A stretch of 64,000 nucleotides of DNA, taken from contig NZ_KB911579.1 in NCBI RefSeq assembly GCF_000383575.1, forward strand, positions 3,380,523 through 3,444,522. The letters run 5' to 3'. The translations under genes were made by a program, and so were the position numbers. This document shows, piece after piece, positions 1 through 8,561 of the stretch (positions are counted from its first letter, which is position 1; every line of letters starts with the position of its first letter). A model generated the notes under the pieces. The model was not told the origin of the DNA. It saw only the letters and a program-made list of their open reading frames with translations, and searched no databases. Source of the DNA: Salinispora oceanensis (GTDB taxonomy: Bacteria > Actinomycetota > Actinomycetes > Mycobacteriales > Micromonosporaceae).

Positions 1-447
1 GCAGGTGCCGCAGAACTTGACCTTCGCCGTGCGCATCCGGTCTTCGACGAAACCGTTGTCCCACTCGGCCCGGACGGCCAGCGACGCCATGGTGACGTTG
101 CTGTCCACCCGGAGGTTGGCGGTCAGCGCCTTCTTCACCGAGTGCGGGTACTTGTCGCCGTCGGTGACGCTGATTTCGGGGATGGTGACCTCGGTGGCCT
201 TCCCCCCGACGTAGGTCTTGGCGACGACCTCGACCAGCTTGTACTTCTTGACGCCCTTGGGGGCGTAGGTCTTGATGGACCAGTCGACAACCCACTCGCC
301 GGTGGCAACGTCGCACTTGGCCTGACCGGTGATTTCGCTGTGGTGGGCGCTGGCGGGGGCGGCGAAGATCGCCACACCGGTGAGACCGAGCAGCGCGCCA
401 GCGGCGACGGCGCTGGCACGTCGGAATAGGGCATGGAGACGGTTCAC
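1..447 (-). CDS. Secreted small protein, C-terminus cut by window edge
   Basis: The reading frame is open from a GTG at 447 to the window edge (149 codons), so the C-terminus is missing. An AGGAG ribosome binding site lies about 6 bases upstream of the GTG. The N-terminus is a clear Sec signal peptide: NRLHALFRR, then a hydrophobic Ala/Gly/Leu core, then a cleavage site of AxA type (APASA) before HHSEITGQAKCD. The mature part is rich in Lys, Val and Thr and has a Cys near its start and two near the window edge (FCGTC), as in small exported actinomycete surface proteins, some of which carry a C-terminal LPxTG-type anchor. No catalytic motif is visible. Secretion is well supported; function is unknown. 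Confidence 0.7.
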   Translation of the reverse strand, partial: MNRLHALFRRASAVAAGALLGLTGVAIFAAPASAHHSEITGQAKCDVATGEWVVDWSIKTYAPKGVKKYKLVEVVAKTYVGGKATEVTIPEISVTDGDKYPHSVKKALTANLRVDSNVTMASLAVRAEWDNGFVEDRMRTAKVKFCGTC

Positions 448-783
448 GTCTGCTCCTGAATGAGGGATCGGACGACGTGCCGGGCGGAACGGGAGGTAGC
501 GGCGATGTTGGCGTGGACCGCGGGCTCACGGCGCTCGCCTGGGCACAGGCTGCGCTCGCCAAGGCGGGCGCACAGCTGGTGACTGTACTGGTTTGTGATC
601 AATATCGGGAGCCGGGATGAGGGGACTCACATGATGTTGTTAATTCGTGATCATTGATTGGCGGAGGGTTGTCGAGCGATGACCGTCCGATGTGTGCCGT
701 CGGTGACTTCCGGCCTGGTTCGGCCCAGAAGCGCTCGGCCCGGCGTAGGTGACGTAGCGTCGCAGCATGACCAGGAGCAGGCG
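448..783. other. Intergenic region between divergent genes
   Basis: This gap separates the minus-strand secreted protein gene from rsmD. Most of it is GC-rich with no good reading frame. The stretch 590-660 is distinctly more AT-rich and contains the octamer GTGATCAA near 594 and a relative, GTGATCAT, near 647. This is the likely promoter or operator zone for one or both genes, but no clear -35/-10 pair can be assigned. Confidence 0.3.
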
Positions 784-1347
784 GTGACGCGCATCGTGGC
801 GGGCGCGCTTGGTGGGCGCCGGATCACCGCCCCGCCCGGCGCCGGCACCCGGCCGACCTCCGACCGGGTCCGGGAGGCGCTGTTCAGCGCCCTTGAGGCG
901 GCCGTCGACCTGGCGGGGGCACGCTTCGCCGACCTCTACGCCGGGTCCGGAGCGGTGGGGCTGGAGGCGCTCTCCCGGGGTGCCGGGCACGTGCTGTTGG
1001 TCGAGTCGAACCCGCGGGCCGGCCAGACGATCCGGGCGAACATGGCGGCCCTGCGAACTGGTCCGGCTGCCCGCCTGGTTGCGGGGAAGGTCGCCACCGT
1101 GCTCGCCGCCGGTCCCGAAGAGGGCCCGTACGACGTGGTCTTCGCCGACCCGCCCTACCCGGTGTCGGATGAGGAGGTTTCCGCCATGCTCGCCGCGCTC
1201 GCCGGCAACGGGTGGTTGGCGCCCGAGGCCCTCGTCGTGGTGGAGCGGTCGAGTCGCAGTGGGCCGGTCGGCTGGGTGCCAGGTGTCACCGGCGAGCGCA
1301 GCCGCCGGTACGGCGAGACCATTCTTTGGTACGGTCGCCGATCATGA
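784..1347 (+). CDS. rsmD: 16S rRNA (guanine-966-N2)-methyltransferase RsmD
   Basis: It methylates guanine 966 (E. coli numbering) of 16S rRNA during small-subunit assembly, using S-adenosylmethionine. The protein (187 aa) begins TRIVAGALGGRRI, the usual RsmD N-terminus. It has the SAM-binding loop DLYAGSGAVGLEALSRGA and the N6/N2-methyltransferase catalytic motif DPPY (FADPPYPV). The frame is open further upstream, but GTG at 784 is chosen because AGGAG lies at 773-777 and family similarity starts here. The stop codon overlaps the coaD start (ATGA), so the two are translationally coupled, as in many actinomycetes. Confidence 0.93.
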   Translation: MTRIVAGALGGRRITAPPGAGTRPTSDRVREALFSALEAAVDLAGARFADLYAGSGAVGLEALSRGAGHVLLVESNPRAGQTIRANMAALRTGPAARLVAGKVATVLAAGPEEGPYDVVFADPPYPVSDEEVSAMLAALAGNGWLAPEALVVVERSSRSGPVGWVPGVTGERSRRYGETILWYGRRS

Positions 1348-1832
1348 GGCGTGCGGTCTGTCCCGGCTCGTTCGACCCGGTCACCAATGGTCATCTCGAC
1401 ATCATCGGCCGGGCCAGTCGGCTCTTCGACGAAGTGATCGTCGGAGTGGGGATCAACCAGTCGAAGACCCGTCTGTTCACCGTTGACGAGCGCATCGGCA
1501 TGCTCCGCGAGGTGATCTCGTCGTACGACAACGTCCGGGTGGAGTCGTTCCGCGGCCTGTTGGTCGACTTCTGTCACGCCCAGCGGGCCAGTGTCCTGAT
1601 CAAGGGGCTCCGGGCGGTCAGTGACTTCGACTACGAGTTGCAGATGGCCCAGATGAACATCGGCCTGGCCGGCGTGGAGACACTCTTCATGCCGACCAAC
1701 CCGCTCTACTCGTTCCTCTCCTCGAGTCTGGTCAAGGATGTGGCGAAGTGGGGTGGTGACATCTCCGCCCACGTGCCCGAGGTGGTCCGCGAAGCCCTGC
1801 TGGCGCGCCTCGACCCGCCGTCGCGGCTCTGA
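1344..1832 (+). CDS. coaD: Phosphopantetheine adenylyltransferase CoaD
   Basis: This enzyme transfers AMP from ATP to 4'-phosphopantetheine, the penultimate step of coenzyme A synthesis. The 162-aa protein has the family length. It opens with RRAVCPGSFDPVTNGHLDII, which contains the nucleotidyltransferase motif TxGH (here TNGH), and ends with the SSSLVKDVAKWGGDI segment equivalent to the ISSTxVR motif. It overlaps the rsmD stop by 4 bases. A strong stem-loop follows at 1890-1918. Confidence 0.96.
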   Translation: MRRAVCPGSFDPVTNGHLDIIGRASRLFDEVIVGVGINQSKTRLFTVDERIGMLREVISSYDNVRVESFRGLLVDFCHAQRASVLIKGLRAVSDFDYELQMAQMNIGLAGVETLFMPTNPLYSFLSSSLVKDVAKWGGDISAHVPEVVREALLARLDPPSRL

Positions 1833-1889
1833 TCCGTCGTCGGTGTCCCGGCTCCGCGGCCGGTGACTCGGTCCGGTCCGCCGACGTCA

Positions 1890-1918
1890 ACCCCTCCCGG
1901 CGACGCGCCGGGAGGGGT
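1890..1918 (+). terminator. Stem-loop terminator after rsmD-coaD
   Basis: A perfect inverted repeat: left arm 1891-1902, loop ACG, right arm 1906-1917, with one further A-T pair outside. The stem is almost entirely G-C and no U-tract follows, which is normal for actinomycete terminators. It separates coaD from the next gene. Confidence 0.75.
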
Positions 1919-2024
1919 CATGATGCACCGGTGGATGGCACAGCGCATCATGGGTGGGAGCGCCGAACCGGGGTTCAACCCGCATCATTGAGATCGGCCG
2001 ACGAACGACAGGAGTGAGGTACCA

Positions 2025-2522
2025 GTGGACCCGCTCGATCGAATCGACGAACTGATCACCATGGTGGAGCAGGCCCGCTCCGTGCCGATGTCCCGCAACA
2101 ACTGCATGTTCGATCGGGGCGAGATGATCGCGGTCCTCGACGAGCTGCGCGCCGAGTTGCCCGCGGACCTGCGCCGGGCCGCCGCGTTGCTCGATGAGCG
2201 AGACAAGATCATGGAGGCCGGGAAGCGGGAGGCCGAACGGATCATCGCCGAGGGGGAGACGGAGCACGCCCGGCTCGTGTCGGTGAACGAGATCACCGTC
2301 TCGGCCGAGCACGAGGGGGCGCGGATCGTCGCCGAGGCGCGGGCCGAGGCGCAGCGGCTCCGGGAGGAGGTGGACGACTACGTCGACACCGCGCTCGCCA
2401 ACTTCGAGCAGTTCCTTACCCGAGCCCTCGCCTCGATCGAGCGGGGTCGGGACAAGATGCACGCGCTCCGGGAGATCGGCACGTTCAGCGGAGAAGAGGC
2501 TGAGCGGCCATTGAATTTCTAG
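2025..2522 (+). CDS. DivIVA-like / ATP-synthase-b-like coiled-coil protein
   Basis: The 165-aa soluble protein starts at GTG 2025 with a GGAG site just upstream. It opens MDPLDRIDELITMVEQARSVPMS and then forms a long charged coiled coil from about residue 50 to 140, with heptad-like Ala/Glu/Arg runs such as AEARAEAQRLREEVDDYVD. This pattern matches the small DivIVA-domain or cell-division-initiation proteins that actinomycetes encode between coaD and DUF177. Those proteins are thought to act as scaffolds at sites of cell-wall growth. No enzymatic motif is visible. The family assignment rests on length, coiled coil and neighbours; the role is inferred. Confidence 0.7.
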   Translation: MDPLDRIDELITMVEQARSVPMSRNNCMFDRGEMIAVLDELRAELPADLRRAAALLDERDKIMEAGKREAERIIAEGETEHARLVSVNEITVSAEHEGARIVAEARAEAQRLREEVDDYVDTALANFEQFLTRALASIERGRDKMHALREIGTFSGEEAERPLNF

Positions 2523-2667
2523 GGTCGGCCGCCAGAACCGCGGCTCGGGCCGCGCCGGAACAGGTGCGAACCGCCGCCGCCGTGGGTGGAAACGCCCCCG
2601 GTTCGACGCTGCGGCGACCACCCAGGTAATCTCGGGTGTCGGCCCTCCTACCGGCCGGAGTCTAACT

Positions 2668-3231
2668 ATGCCCAAGCACACGCCTGCACCACTCGACCCC
2701 AGGTCGCCGCTGGTCCTCGACACGAGGGACCTGCCGCGTCGACCTGGTGCGTTGCGTACGGTCCGGCGGGTGGCGGCGGCACCGGCGGACCTCGGCGTGG
2801 AGTTGATCGGCGTGCCGGCCGGTGCTGACCTCGACCTCGACCTGAGGTTGGAGTCGGTATCCGAGGGGGTGCTCGTCTCCGGGACCATCAGTGTTCCCAT
2901 CAAGGGCGAGTGCAGCCGCTGCCTGCGCGAGATCAACGACGTCGCGGCCGTCCCGGTCCAGGAGCTGTACGCGTACGAGAACAGCACCACGGACATGACG
3001 GCCGACGAGGACGAGGTGGGCCGGATGCAGGGCGATCTGATCGACCTGGAGCCGGTGCTGCGGGACGCGGTGGTGTTGACGCTGCCGACCAACCCGCTCT
3101 GCCGGGAGGACTGCCCAGGCCTGTGCCCCGACTGCGGGGTGGGCTGGGCCGAGCTGCCGGCCGATCACAGCCACCAGCAGGTCGACCCACGTTGGGCGGC
3201 CCTGTCGCAACTGACCCGTAAAGAGGAGTAA
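2668..3231 (+). CDS. DUF177 / YceD family protein
   Basis: The 187-aa protein belongs to the YceD family, encoded immediately upstream of rpmF across bacteria and plants and linked to 23S rRNA or large-subunit biogenesis. The diagnostic segments are GECSRCLREI in the middle and, near the end, LCREDCPGLCPDCG, which together supply cysteine pairs likely to bind zinc. It ends 5 bases before the rpmF start and is probably co-transcribed with rpmF, plsX, rnc and mutM. Confidence 0.88.
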   Translation: MPKHTPAPLDPRSPLVLDTRDLPRRPGALRTVRRVAAAPADLGVELIGVPAGADLDLDLRLESVSEGVLVSGTISVPIKGECSRCLREINDVAAVPVQELYAYENSTTDMTADEDEVGRMQGDLIDLEPVLRDAVVLTLPTNPLCREDCPGLCPDCGVGWAELPADHSHQQVDPRWAALSQLTRKEE

Positions 3232-3236
3232 GAACC

Positions 3237-3410
3237 GTGGCCGTCCCCAAGCGCAAGATGTCGCGCAGCAACACCCGGTCCCGTCGGGCGCAGTGGAAGA
3301 CCGCGGCGGTTGCGACCGTGGCCTGCCCGCAGTGCAAGTCCGCCAAGCTGCCGCACGCCGCCTGCTCCGTCTGCGGCACCTACAACGGCCGTCAGGTCCT
3401 TGAGGTCTGA
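3237..3410 (+). CDS. rpmF: 50S ribosomal protein L32
   Basis: This small ribosomal gene encodes a 57-aa protein starting at GTG 3237, with AGAGGAG upstream inside the end of the DUF177 gene. The product begins AVPKRKMSRSNTRSRRAQWK, the standard L32 N-terminus. It keeps the four-cysteine zinc ribbon (CPQC and CSVCG), so it is the zinc-binding form of L32. It lies between DUF177 and plsX as in most bacteria. Confidence 0.96.
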   Translation: MAVPKRKMSRSNTRSRRAQWKTAAVATVACPQCKSAKLPHAACSVCGTYNGRQVLEV

Positions 3411-3422
3411 CCTGGACGACGA

Positions 3423-4505
3423 GTGACGCCCCCGACCTCTGGTCGGGCGGCGCGTGCGCCCCGGCGCTCGCCCGATGTCCCGGCTCCCATCGCCGCCGGC
3501 TGGCCTGTTCCGGTCGAGGTCCCGGTGGAGCCGGGCATCGTGCGGATCGCCGTCGACCTCCTCGGCGGGGACGACGCTCCCGCCGTCGTGGTTGACGGCG
3601 CTCTGCGGGCCGTCCGTGCCGACCCCGACCTACACGTCCTGCTCATCGGCCCGCCCGAGGCGCTCGGCGAGCTGACCGTCGCCCTCGATCCCGCCCAGCG
3701 CTCCCGGATCATCGTGCGCCCCGCCGAGCGGGGAGATCACACCACCGCGCGAGCCAACTCCACCGTTGGCGCCGCCGTGGACGCCGTCCGGGAGGGCGCG
3801 GCCGACGCGCTCGTCTCCGCCGGTTCGACCGGTGCCACCGTCACCGCCGCGGCCCTCGGGCTTGGCCGCTGGCCCACCGTCCGGCAGCCGGCCCTGGCCG
3901 CCACCCTGCCCGGGGTGAACGGCCCGGTGGTCCTCCTCGACGTCGGCGGCTCGTTGGAGCCCCGCCCGGCTACCCTCGCCCGGCACGCGGCGCTCGGCGC
4001 CGCGTACGCCGCCGTCACGCACGCGCTCGAGTCGCCGCGGGTCGGGCTGCTCTCGATCGGCACCGAGCCCGGTAAGGGCGACCGCGCGCGACGCCTGGCC
4101 GATCCCACCCTCGCCACGGTGCCGCTGCCGTGCGCCGCTCGCTACGTCGGCCTGGTCGAGGGGTACGACGTTGCGTCCGGCGCGCGCGCCGATGTGGTGG
4201 TCACTGACGGATTCACCGGTAACGTGCTGCTCAAGGCGATCGAGGGCGCGTACGCCATGACCGGTGGCCCACCGGCTGGCGGCCGGGCTCCCCGGGCCGC
4301 TGCCCTGCTCGGCATCGCTGGCACGGTGGTGGTGTGCCATGGCGCTGCCCACGGAGGGGACATCGCCTCGGGTATCGCGTTGGCCGCCCACCTGGCCCGA
4401 CGTGGGGCCACCGACCAGGTCCGTGCGCTCCTCTCCGATATCGGCGCGGAAGCTCACCCGGACCGCAACGACCGCATCACCGACACCGAGGTACGCACAT
4501 CATGA
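3423..4505 (+). CDS. plsX: Phosphate acyltransferase PlsX
   Basis: PlsX makes acyl-phosphate from acyl-ACP and phosphate, feeding glycerol-3-phosphate acylation for phospholipids. The family core begins around residue 40 ([14 protein letters not shown]) and continues through [34 protein letters not shown] and [13 protein letters not shown]. The last is the signature that places a conserved helix at the membrane. The first 37 residues are Pro/Ala-rich and weakly coding-like, so translation may really start nearer 3530. The stop overlaps the rnc start by 4 bases. Confidence 0.92.
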   Translation: MTPPTSGRAARAPRRSPDVPAPIAAGWPVPVEVPVEPGIVRIAVDLLGGDDAPAVVVDGALRAVRADPDLHVLLIGPPEALGELTVALDPAQRSRIIVRPAERGDHTTARANSTVGAAVDAVREGAADALVSAGSTGATVTAAALGLGRWPTVRQPALAATLPGVNGPVVLLDVGGSLEPRPATLARHAALGAAYAAVTHALESPRVGLLSIGTEPGKGDRARRLADPTLATVPLPCAARYVGLVEGYDVASGARADVVVTDGFTGNVLLKAIEGAYAMTGGPPAGGRAPRAAALLGIAGTVVVCHGAAHGGDIASGIALAAHLARRGATDQVRALLSDIGAEAHPDRNDRITDTEVRTS

Positions 4506-5260
4506 GCATCGACAAGCGTCGGCGGCCGGCCGTCGGACACCTGGAGGCGGCGTTCGGCGTGGCGCTGGACCCGGAGCTGCTGGAACGGGCCTTGACCCAC
4601 CGCTCGTACGCGTACGAGAACGGCGGTCTGCCCACCAACGAGCGGCTGGAGTTTCTCGGCGACTCGGTGCTCGGTGTGGTGATCACCACCGCGTTGTTCC
4701 ACAACCATCCGGACCTGCCCGAGGGGCAGCTGGCGAAGCTACGGGCCAGCGTGGTCAACATGCGGGCCCTCGCCGAGGTAGCCCGCGGTCTGGGCCCCAC
4801 CGGCCTCGGCCCGTACCTGCTGCTCGGCAAGGGGGAGGAGAGCACCGGCGGGCGGGACAAGGCGAGCATCCTCGCCGACACGCTGGAGGCGCTGCTTGGC
4901 GCGATCTACCTCGAGAGCGGCCTGGAGACCGTGGCGAGCGTCATCCATCGTCTCTTCGACCCGCTGATGGCCGAGTCGGCCGGGCGGGGCGCGGCGCTGG
5001 ACTGGAAGACCAGCCTGCAGGAGTTGACCGCCGCCCAGGGGCTGGGCGTCCCGGAGTACCGGATCGAGGGCACCGGGCCGGACCACCTGAAGACCTTCAC
5101 CGCCTGGGTGGTGGTGGCGGGCCGGCGTTACGGCGGCGCGGAGGGGCGGAGCAAGAAGGAGGCCGAGCAGCGGGCCGCCGAAGCGGCTTGGCGGACGTTG
5201 ACCGCGCAGGCGGAGCAGGAGCCGGCCAGCGCCGGCAGCGGGGCGGCCGGCAGTGCCTGA
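4502..5260 (+). CDS. rnc: Ribonuclease III
   Basis: RNase III cleaves double-stranded RNA in rRNA processing and mRNA decay. The 252-aa protein carries the nuclease signature [12 protein letters not shown] (about residues 46-57), the second metal-site region [13 protein letters not shown], and a C-terminal double-stranded RNA-binding domain (DWKTSLQEL to [14 protein letters not shown]). A short Ala/Gly/Ser tail follows. It overlaps plsX at the start and mutM by 8 bases at the end, so the three are tightly coupled. Confidence 0.96.
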   Translation: MSIDKRRRPAVGHLEAAFGVALDPELLERALTHRSYAYENGGLPTNERLEFLGDSVLGVVITTALFHNHPDLPEGQLAKLRASVVNMRALAEVARGLGPTGLGPYLLLGKGEESTGGRDKASILADTLEALLGAIYLESGLETVASVIHRLFDPLMAESAGRGAALDWKTSLQELTAAQGLGVPEYRIEGTGPDHLKTFTAWVVVAGRRYGGAEGRSKKEAEQRAAEAAWRTLTAQAEQEPASAGSGAAGSA

Positions 5261-6116
5261 GCTGCCGGAGGTCGAGACCGTCCGGCAGGGGTTGGCGCAG
5301 TGGGTGATCGGGCGGCGGATCGCCGAGGTGCAGGTGCTGCACCCGCGCGCGGTACGCCGACACCTGGCCGGTGCCGCGCACTTCGCGGACGTGCTCGTCG
5401 GGACGACCTTTCGGGACGTGCGGCGGCGCGGAAAATACCTGTGGCTACCGCTGGACAGCGGCGATGCGGTGATCGGGCACCTCGGTATGTCGGGGCAGCT
5501 GCTCCTGCAGCCGGCTGCGGCGCCGGACGAGAACCACCTCCGGGTCCGGTTCCGGTTCGCTGCTGACGGACCCGAGTTGCGCTTCGTCGACCAGCGGACG
5601 TTCGGTGGGTTGTCGGTCAGCGCCGGGGGTGCGGAGCTGCCCGCGGAGATCGCACACATCGCCCGGGATCCGCTGGACCCGGAGTTCTCCGACGCCACCT
5701 TCGTCGCGGCGCTACGCCGCCGCCGTACCGAGATCAAGCGGGCTCTGCTGGACCAGACGCTGCTCTCCGGCGTGGGCAACATCTACGCCGACGAGGCCCT
5801 CTGGCGGGCTCAGTTGCACGGCGCCCGGCCCGCCGACGGGCTGACCGGCCCGGCCGCGCTGCGCCTGCTCGGGCACGTCCGGGACGTGCTCGGCGAGGCG
5901 ATCAAGGAGGGCGGAACGAGCTTCGACGCCCTGTACGTCAACGTCAACGGCGAGAGCGGTTACTTCGACCGGGCACTAAACGTGTATGGGCGGGCGGACC
6001 AGCCGTGCCGGCGGTGCGGTGCGCAGGTGCGCCGCGAGGCGTTCATGAATCGGTCGTCATTCAGCTGCCCGCGCTGCCAGCCGCGGCCGCGCGGGAGGGT
6101 CCCGGCTCGCGGCTGA
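5253..6116 (+). CDS. mutM: Formamidopyrimidine-DNA glycosylase (Fpg/MutM)
   Basis: This base-excision repair enzyme removes 8-oxoguanine and formamidopyrimidines and nicks the abasic site. The product (287 aa) begins [13 protein letters not shown], with the catalytic proline and glutamate. It has the conserved Lys in the RRRGKYL segment, the helix-two-turn-helix [15 protein letters not shown], and the C-terminal zinc finger (CRRCG ... CPRC). The start is GTG at 5253, inside the end of rnc. A strong bidirectional terminator follows. Confidence 0.96.
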   Translation: MPELPEVETVRQGLAQWVIGRRIAEVQVLHPRAVRRHLAGAAHFADVLVGTTFRDVRRRGKYLWLPLDSGDAVIGHLGMSGQLLLQPAAAPDENHLRVRFRFAADGPELRFVDQRTFGGLSVSAGGAELPAEIAHIARDPLDPEFSDATFVAALRRRRTEIKRALLDQTLLSGVGNIYADEALWRAQLHGARPADGLTGPAALRLLGHVRDVLGEAIKEGGTSFDALYVNVNGESGYFDRALNVYGRADQPCRRCGAQVRREAFMNRSSFSCPRCQPRPRGRVPARG

Positions 6117-6124
6117 ACCGAAGC

Positions 6125-6159
6125 GCCCGGTTGAGGTAGCGGCGCTACCTCAACCGGGC
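6125..6159. terminator. Bidirectional stem-loop between mutM and the CAP gene
   Basis: A perfect 16-bp inverted repeat (6125-6140 and 6144-6159) with a GGC loop sits between two convergent genes. It can end transcription from both sides. Confidence 0.8.
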
Positions 6160-6193
6160 ACCCGGTCGGGACGGGGCGGACGACGACCCGTGG

Positions 6194-7594
6194 TCAACGG
6201 GGCGCGGCGAAGACCTGCGTCCAGTAGGGTCCGTTGCTGGTCGCGATGCCGACGCCGATTTCGGTGAAGGAGCAGTTCAGGATGTTCGCCTTGTGACCGG
6301 GGCTGTTCATCCAGGCCTTCATCACCGCGGCCGGCGACTGCTGGTTCCAGGCGACGTTCTCCCCGATGGCACTCCACTGGTAGCTGACATCGTTGACGCG
6401 GTCGCCGAGGCCGCTGCCGTTGCTGCCCGTGTGTGTCATCTTCTTGTTGTCGGCCTGATCCTGGCTGTGCCGCTGGGCGGCGGTCATCAGCTTGTCGTCA
6501 ATGCTCAACGCCGCGCAGCCGGCCGCCGCGCGCTCGACGTTGGCCAGGCGAACCACCTCGGCGGCGTCTTCGCTGACGTTGCCGTTGGTGGGCGTGGTGG
6601 TGCTGCTGGTGGGGGGCGCGGTGGTGCGGGTCGGGGCGGGCCGGGAGGTGGCGGTGGAGCGCGACGCCGTCGGGCTTGGCTTGCGACTGGGCGTCACCGA
6701 CGGCGACGGTGCGGGCGCGCTGGTGCTCGGCGTGGCGCTGGGGCTGGGGCTGGCTGAGGTCGGCGTCGCGCTGGGGAGCGCACTCTCCTCGGTCGGGTTC
6801 GTCGCCACGATGTCGTCAATGGCCGAGGTGGGGCTGGTCGCATCGCCGCCGGCGAAGGTGACGGCGCCGACGCCGAGGCTCACCACCAGCATGGCTGCCG
6901 CCGCGGCTCCGCCGATGAGCAACGGTCGTCGGTTCCGACGGCCGGGTCGATCCTCGCCGGCCGGCAGGCCATCGGTCGGTGCGGCGGCTCCCGCGATGGG
7001 CGGCATGCTGGTCGTCGGCTCGTCGGCGTACCAGCCGGTCGGCTTCGGGGCCGGCCACTGGCCGGCGGGCGCCGGTTGCCCGGTGGGGGTGGCCGCGCCG
7101 TGCCAGCCACCGCTGGGGTTGTCCTGCCCGCCCGCGAACCGCTGGTCGCGCCAGTCGCCCGGCTGGTCCTGCTGCCAGCTCTGGGTGGGCTCCCCGTGCT
7201 GCCAGTTCGGGGTGGCGTCCCAGCCCGGCGTGGGCTGCTCGTGGTAAGGGTCACCGGTGCGTCCGTAGTGCGGGTGCTCCGCGGCTCCCCAGCCCCGGAC
7301 CGGCTCGGCGTCGGGCCGCCAGGGCGCGGTCGGCTGCTGCTGGTCCCACTGGCCGGTGGGCCGGTCCCACTCGTTGGCGGGCTGGTCCCACCGGTTGGCG
7401 GGTTGCTCCCACCGGTCGGTGGGCTGCTCCCCGCCGCCGGAGGGGCTGTCCGGCTCATCGCCGAACAGGTAGGCGGAGCGCGGTTCCGGGCGGTCTGTCG
7501 GCCAGGCTGGCTCGTCGGCCGCCGGTTCGGGTTGCCGACGGCTACCGTCCGGGTTCCTCGGGTCGTTCCAGCCGTACACGACGGTCGCCTCCAC
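6194..7594 (-). CDS. Membrane-anchored CAP/SCP-domain protein with Trp/Pro/Gln-rich cytoplasmic region
   Basis: The 466-aa protein has four parts. Residues 1 to about 220 are disordered, rich in Trp, Pro, Gln and Asp, with loose tandem repeats of the type RWDQPAN. A single membrane helix lies near 224-248. A Ser/Thr/Pro linker covers about 260-335. The C-terminal CAP (SCP/PR-1) domain shows the HSQDQ, THTGSNG, IGENVAW and AWMNSPGHKANIL motifs. CAP domains in bacteria are extracellular and of mostly unknown activity; the Trp/Pro/Gln-rich region would be cytoplasmic. It is convergent with mutM, with its own upstream region. Confidence 0.88.
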   Translation of the reverse strand: MEATVVYGWNDPRNPDGSRRQPEPAADEPAWPTDRPEPRSAYLFGDEPDSPSGGGEQPTDRWEQPANRWDQPANEWDRPTGQWDQQQPTAPWRPDAEPVRGWGAAEHPHYGRTGDPYHEQPTPGWDATPNWQHGEPTQSWQQDQPGDWRDQRFAGGQDNPSGGWHGAATPTGQPAPAGQWPAPKPTGWYADEPTTSMPPIAGAAAPTDGLPAGEDRPGRRNRRPLLIGGAAAAAMLVVSLGVGAVTFAGGDATSPTSAIDDIVATNPTEESALPSATPTSASPSPSATPSTSAPAPSPSVTPSRKPSPTASRSTATSRPAPTRTTAPPTSSTTTPTNGNVSEDAAEVVRLANVERAAAGCAALSIDDKLMTAAQRHSQDQADNKKMTHTGSNGSGLGDRVNDVSYQWSAIGENVAWNQQSPAAVMKAWMNSPGHKANILNCSFTEIGVGIATSNGPYWTQVFAAPR

Positions 7595-7952
7595 GGGTTG
7601 AGGTGCGGGCCGGGGCGACGCTACGTCGCGGCCGCTGCCTGCGGCAACGTGGCTAAGAAAGAGTTAAGGGGAACCCAGACCCGAGGGGTGGGGAGTTGGC
7701 GGAAGTTGTGCGTACAGTTGGGTGGTCCGGACAGTGCATGTCCGCGCCGAAAGGCAACCCCCGTTAGGTGGACAGGTCGACGTGGAGATGTTTCACGGCC
7801 TGTAGCAACTTGACGAAGGAGGGGGTGCCGGCTCAATATGTAGGTGTCGCCAGTCGCGCCCGGTCATGCCCAGAATTTGCTGGAGTGACAGTCGCGTACT
7901 AACTGGGCGCGCGTTGGCCGGCTTTTCCGGCAGCGCAAATCAAGGAGTCAAC
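7595..7952. other. Divergent intergenic region between the CAP gene and the 64-aa gene
   Basis: It carries the promoters of both flanking genes. On the plus strand a reasonable sigma-70-type pair is visible at 7810-7839. No RNA gene or conserved riboswitch pattern is recognisable. Confidence 0.4.
7810..7839 (+). promoter_or_regulatory. Candidate promoter of the 64-aa coiled-coil gene
   Basis: TTGACG at 7810-7815 and CAATAT at 7834-7839 are separated by 18 bases, close to the vegetative consensus. This would give a leader of roughly 105 bases before the ATG at 7953. Confidence 0.4.
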
Positions 7953-8147
7953 ATGGCGAAGGCCCTGTACGGCCACGTAGGTGCGGCGCCCGATCGGCGC
8001 CTGCTCGACGAGGTCACCCGACTGCGTGCCACGGTTCAGGCACTCGAGTTCGAGATCACGCGGTTGCGTGCCGAGAACGATCGGCTCGCGGCGGCGGCAG
8101 CCGAGGCGGACGACCTGCTCCGTCTCGCCGAGCCCGCGCTGACCTGA
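7953..8147 (+). CDS. Small coiled-coil protein of unknown function (64 aa)
   Basis: The ATG at 7953 is preceded by AAGGAG (7942-7947), a strong ribosome binding site, and the frame has typical high third-position GC. The 64-aa product begins AKALYGHVGAAPDRRLLDE and continues as one amphipathic helix with leucine heptads (VTRLRATVQALEFEITRL). It contains no Cys and no membrane segment. It should dimerise as a coiled coil; no function can be assigned. A stem-loop follows, so it is a single-gene transcript. Confidence 0.75.
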   Translation: MAKALYGHVGAAPDRRLLDEVTRLRATVQALEFEITRLRAENDRLAAAAAEADDLLRLAEPALT

Positions 8148-8561
8148 CCCACCAGGTCGGCACTGATCCGCAGTCCGCAGAAAACTGAATCGCACCAGGT
8201 AAGAAGCGCGCCGACACGACTGTGCCGGCGCGCGGCTCTGTGTCCGCCGTCACCTGGTGGATTGCGCCCGGGGGGTGCGCCGTTACCCGGGCCGGTCGGC
8301 ATTTCGACCGGGCCGTCATCTGTGCCTCCGGTCACCTGTGCGTTCGGTCACGGGTTTCGGTGCCGGGGCGCCGAAACAACGCCCACGTCATCGTTTTCCT
8401 TGATCGGCTCGGGTGTGGAAACCTGAATCAGATATGACCGGCGGTGGCGCCGCGGGGCGGGTCGCGTGCGCGGTGACCGCCGACTGCGGGTTAGTCTGCG
8501 GGTTCACCAGGTCCGCGCAGCCGGGCGACGGTACGGCGGCCACCGGACGAGGATCGAGAAG
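8148..8561. other. Intergenic region before smc
   Basis: This 414-base gap holds the terminator at 8206-8233 and, further on, GC-rich DNA with no supported reading frame. In some other actinomycetes I recall an acylphosphatase gene upstream of smc; none is visible here. The smc promoter must lie in this gap but was not identified. Confidence 0.35.
8206..8233 (+). terminator. Stem-loop after the 64-aa gene
   Basis: A 12-bp inverted repeat (8206-8217 and 8222-8233) with one A-C mismatch and a GACT loop. It is G-C rich and lies 58 bases after the stop codon. Confidence 0.6.

Noticed and set aside
135..434. Long open frame on the minus strand over the first gene
   Set aside because: It is Ser/Pro/Arg-rich and out of phase with the GTG-started frame, which has a signal peptide and ribosome binding site; it is a shadow of high GC content.
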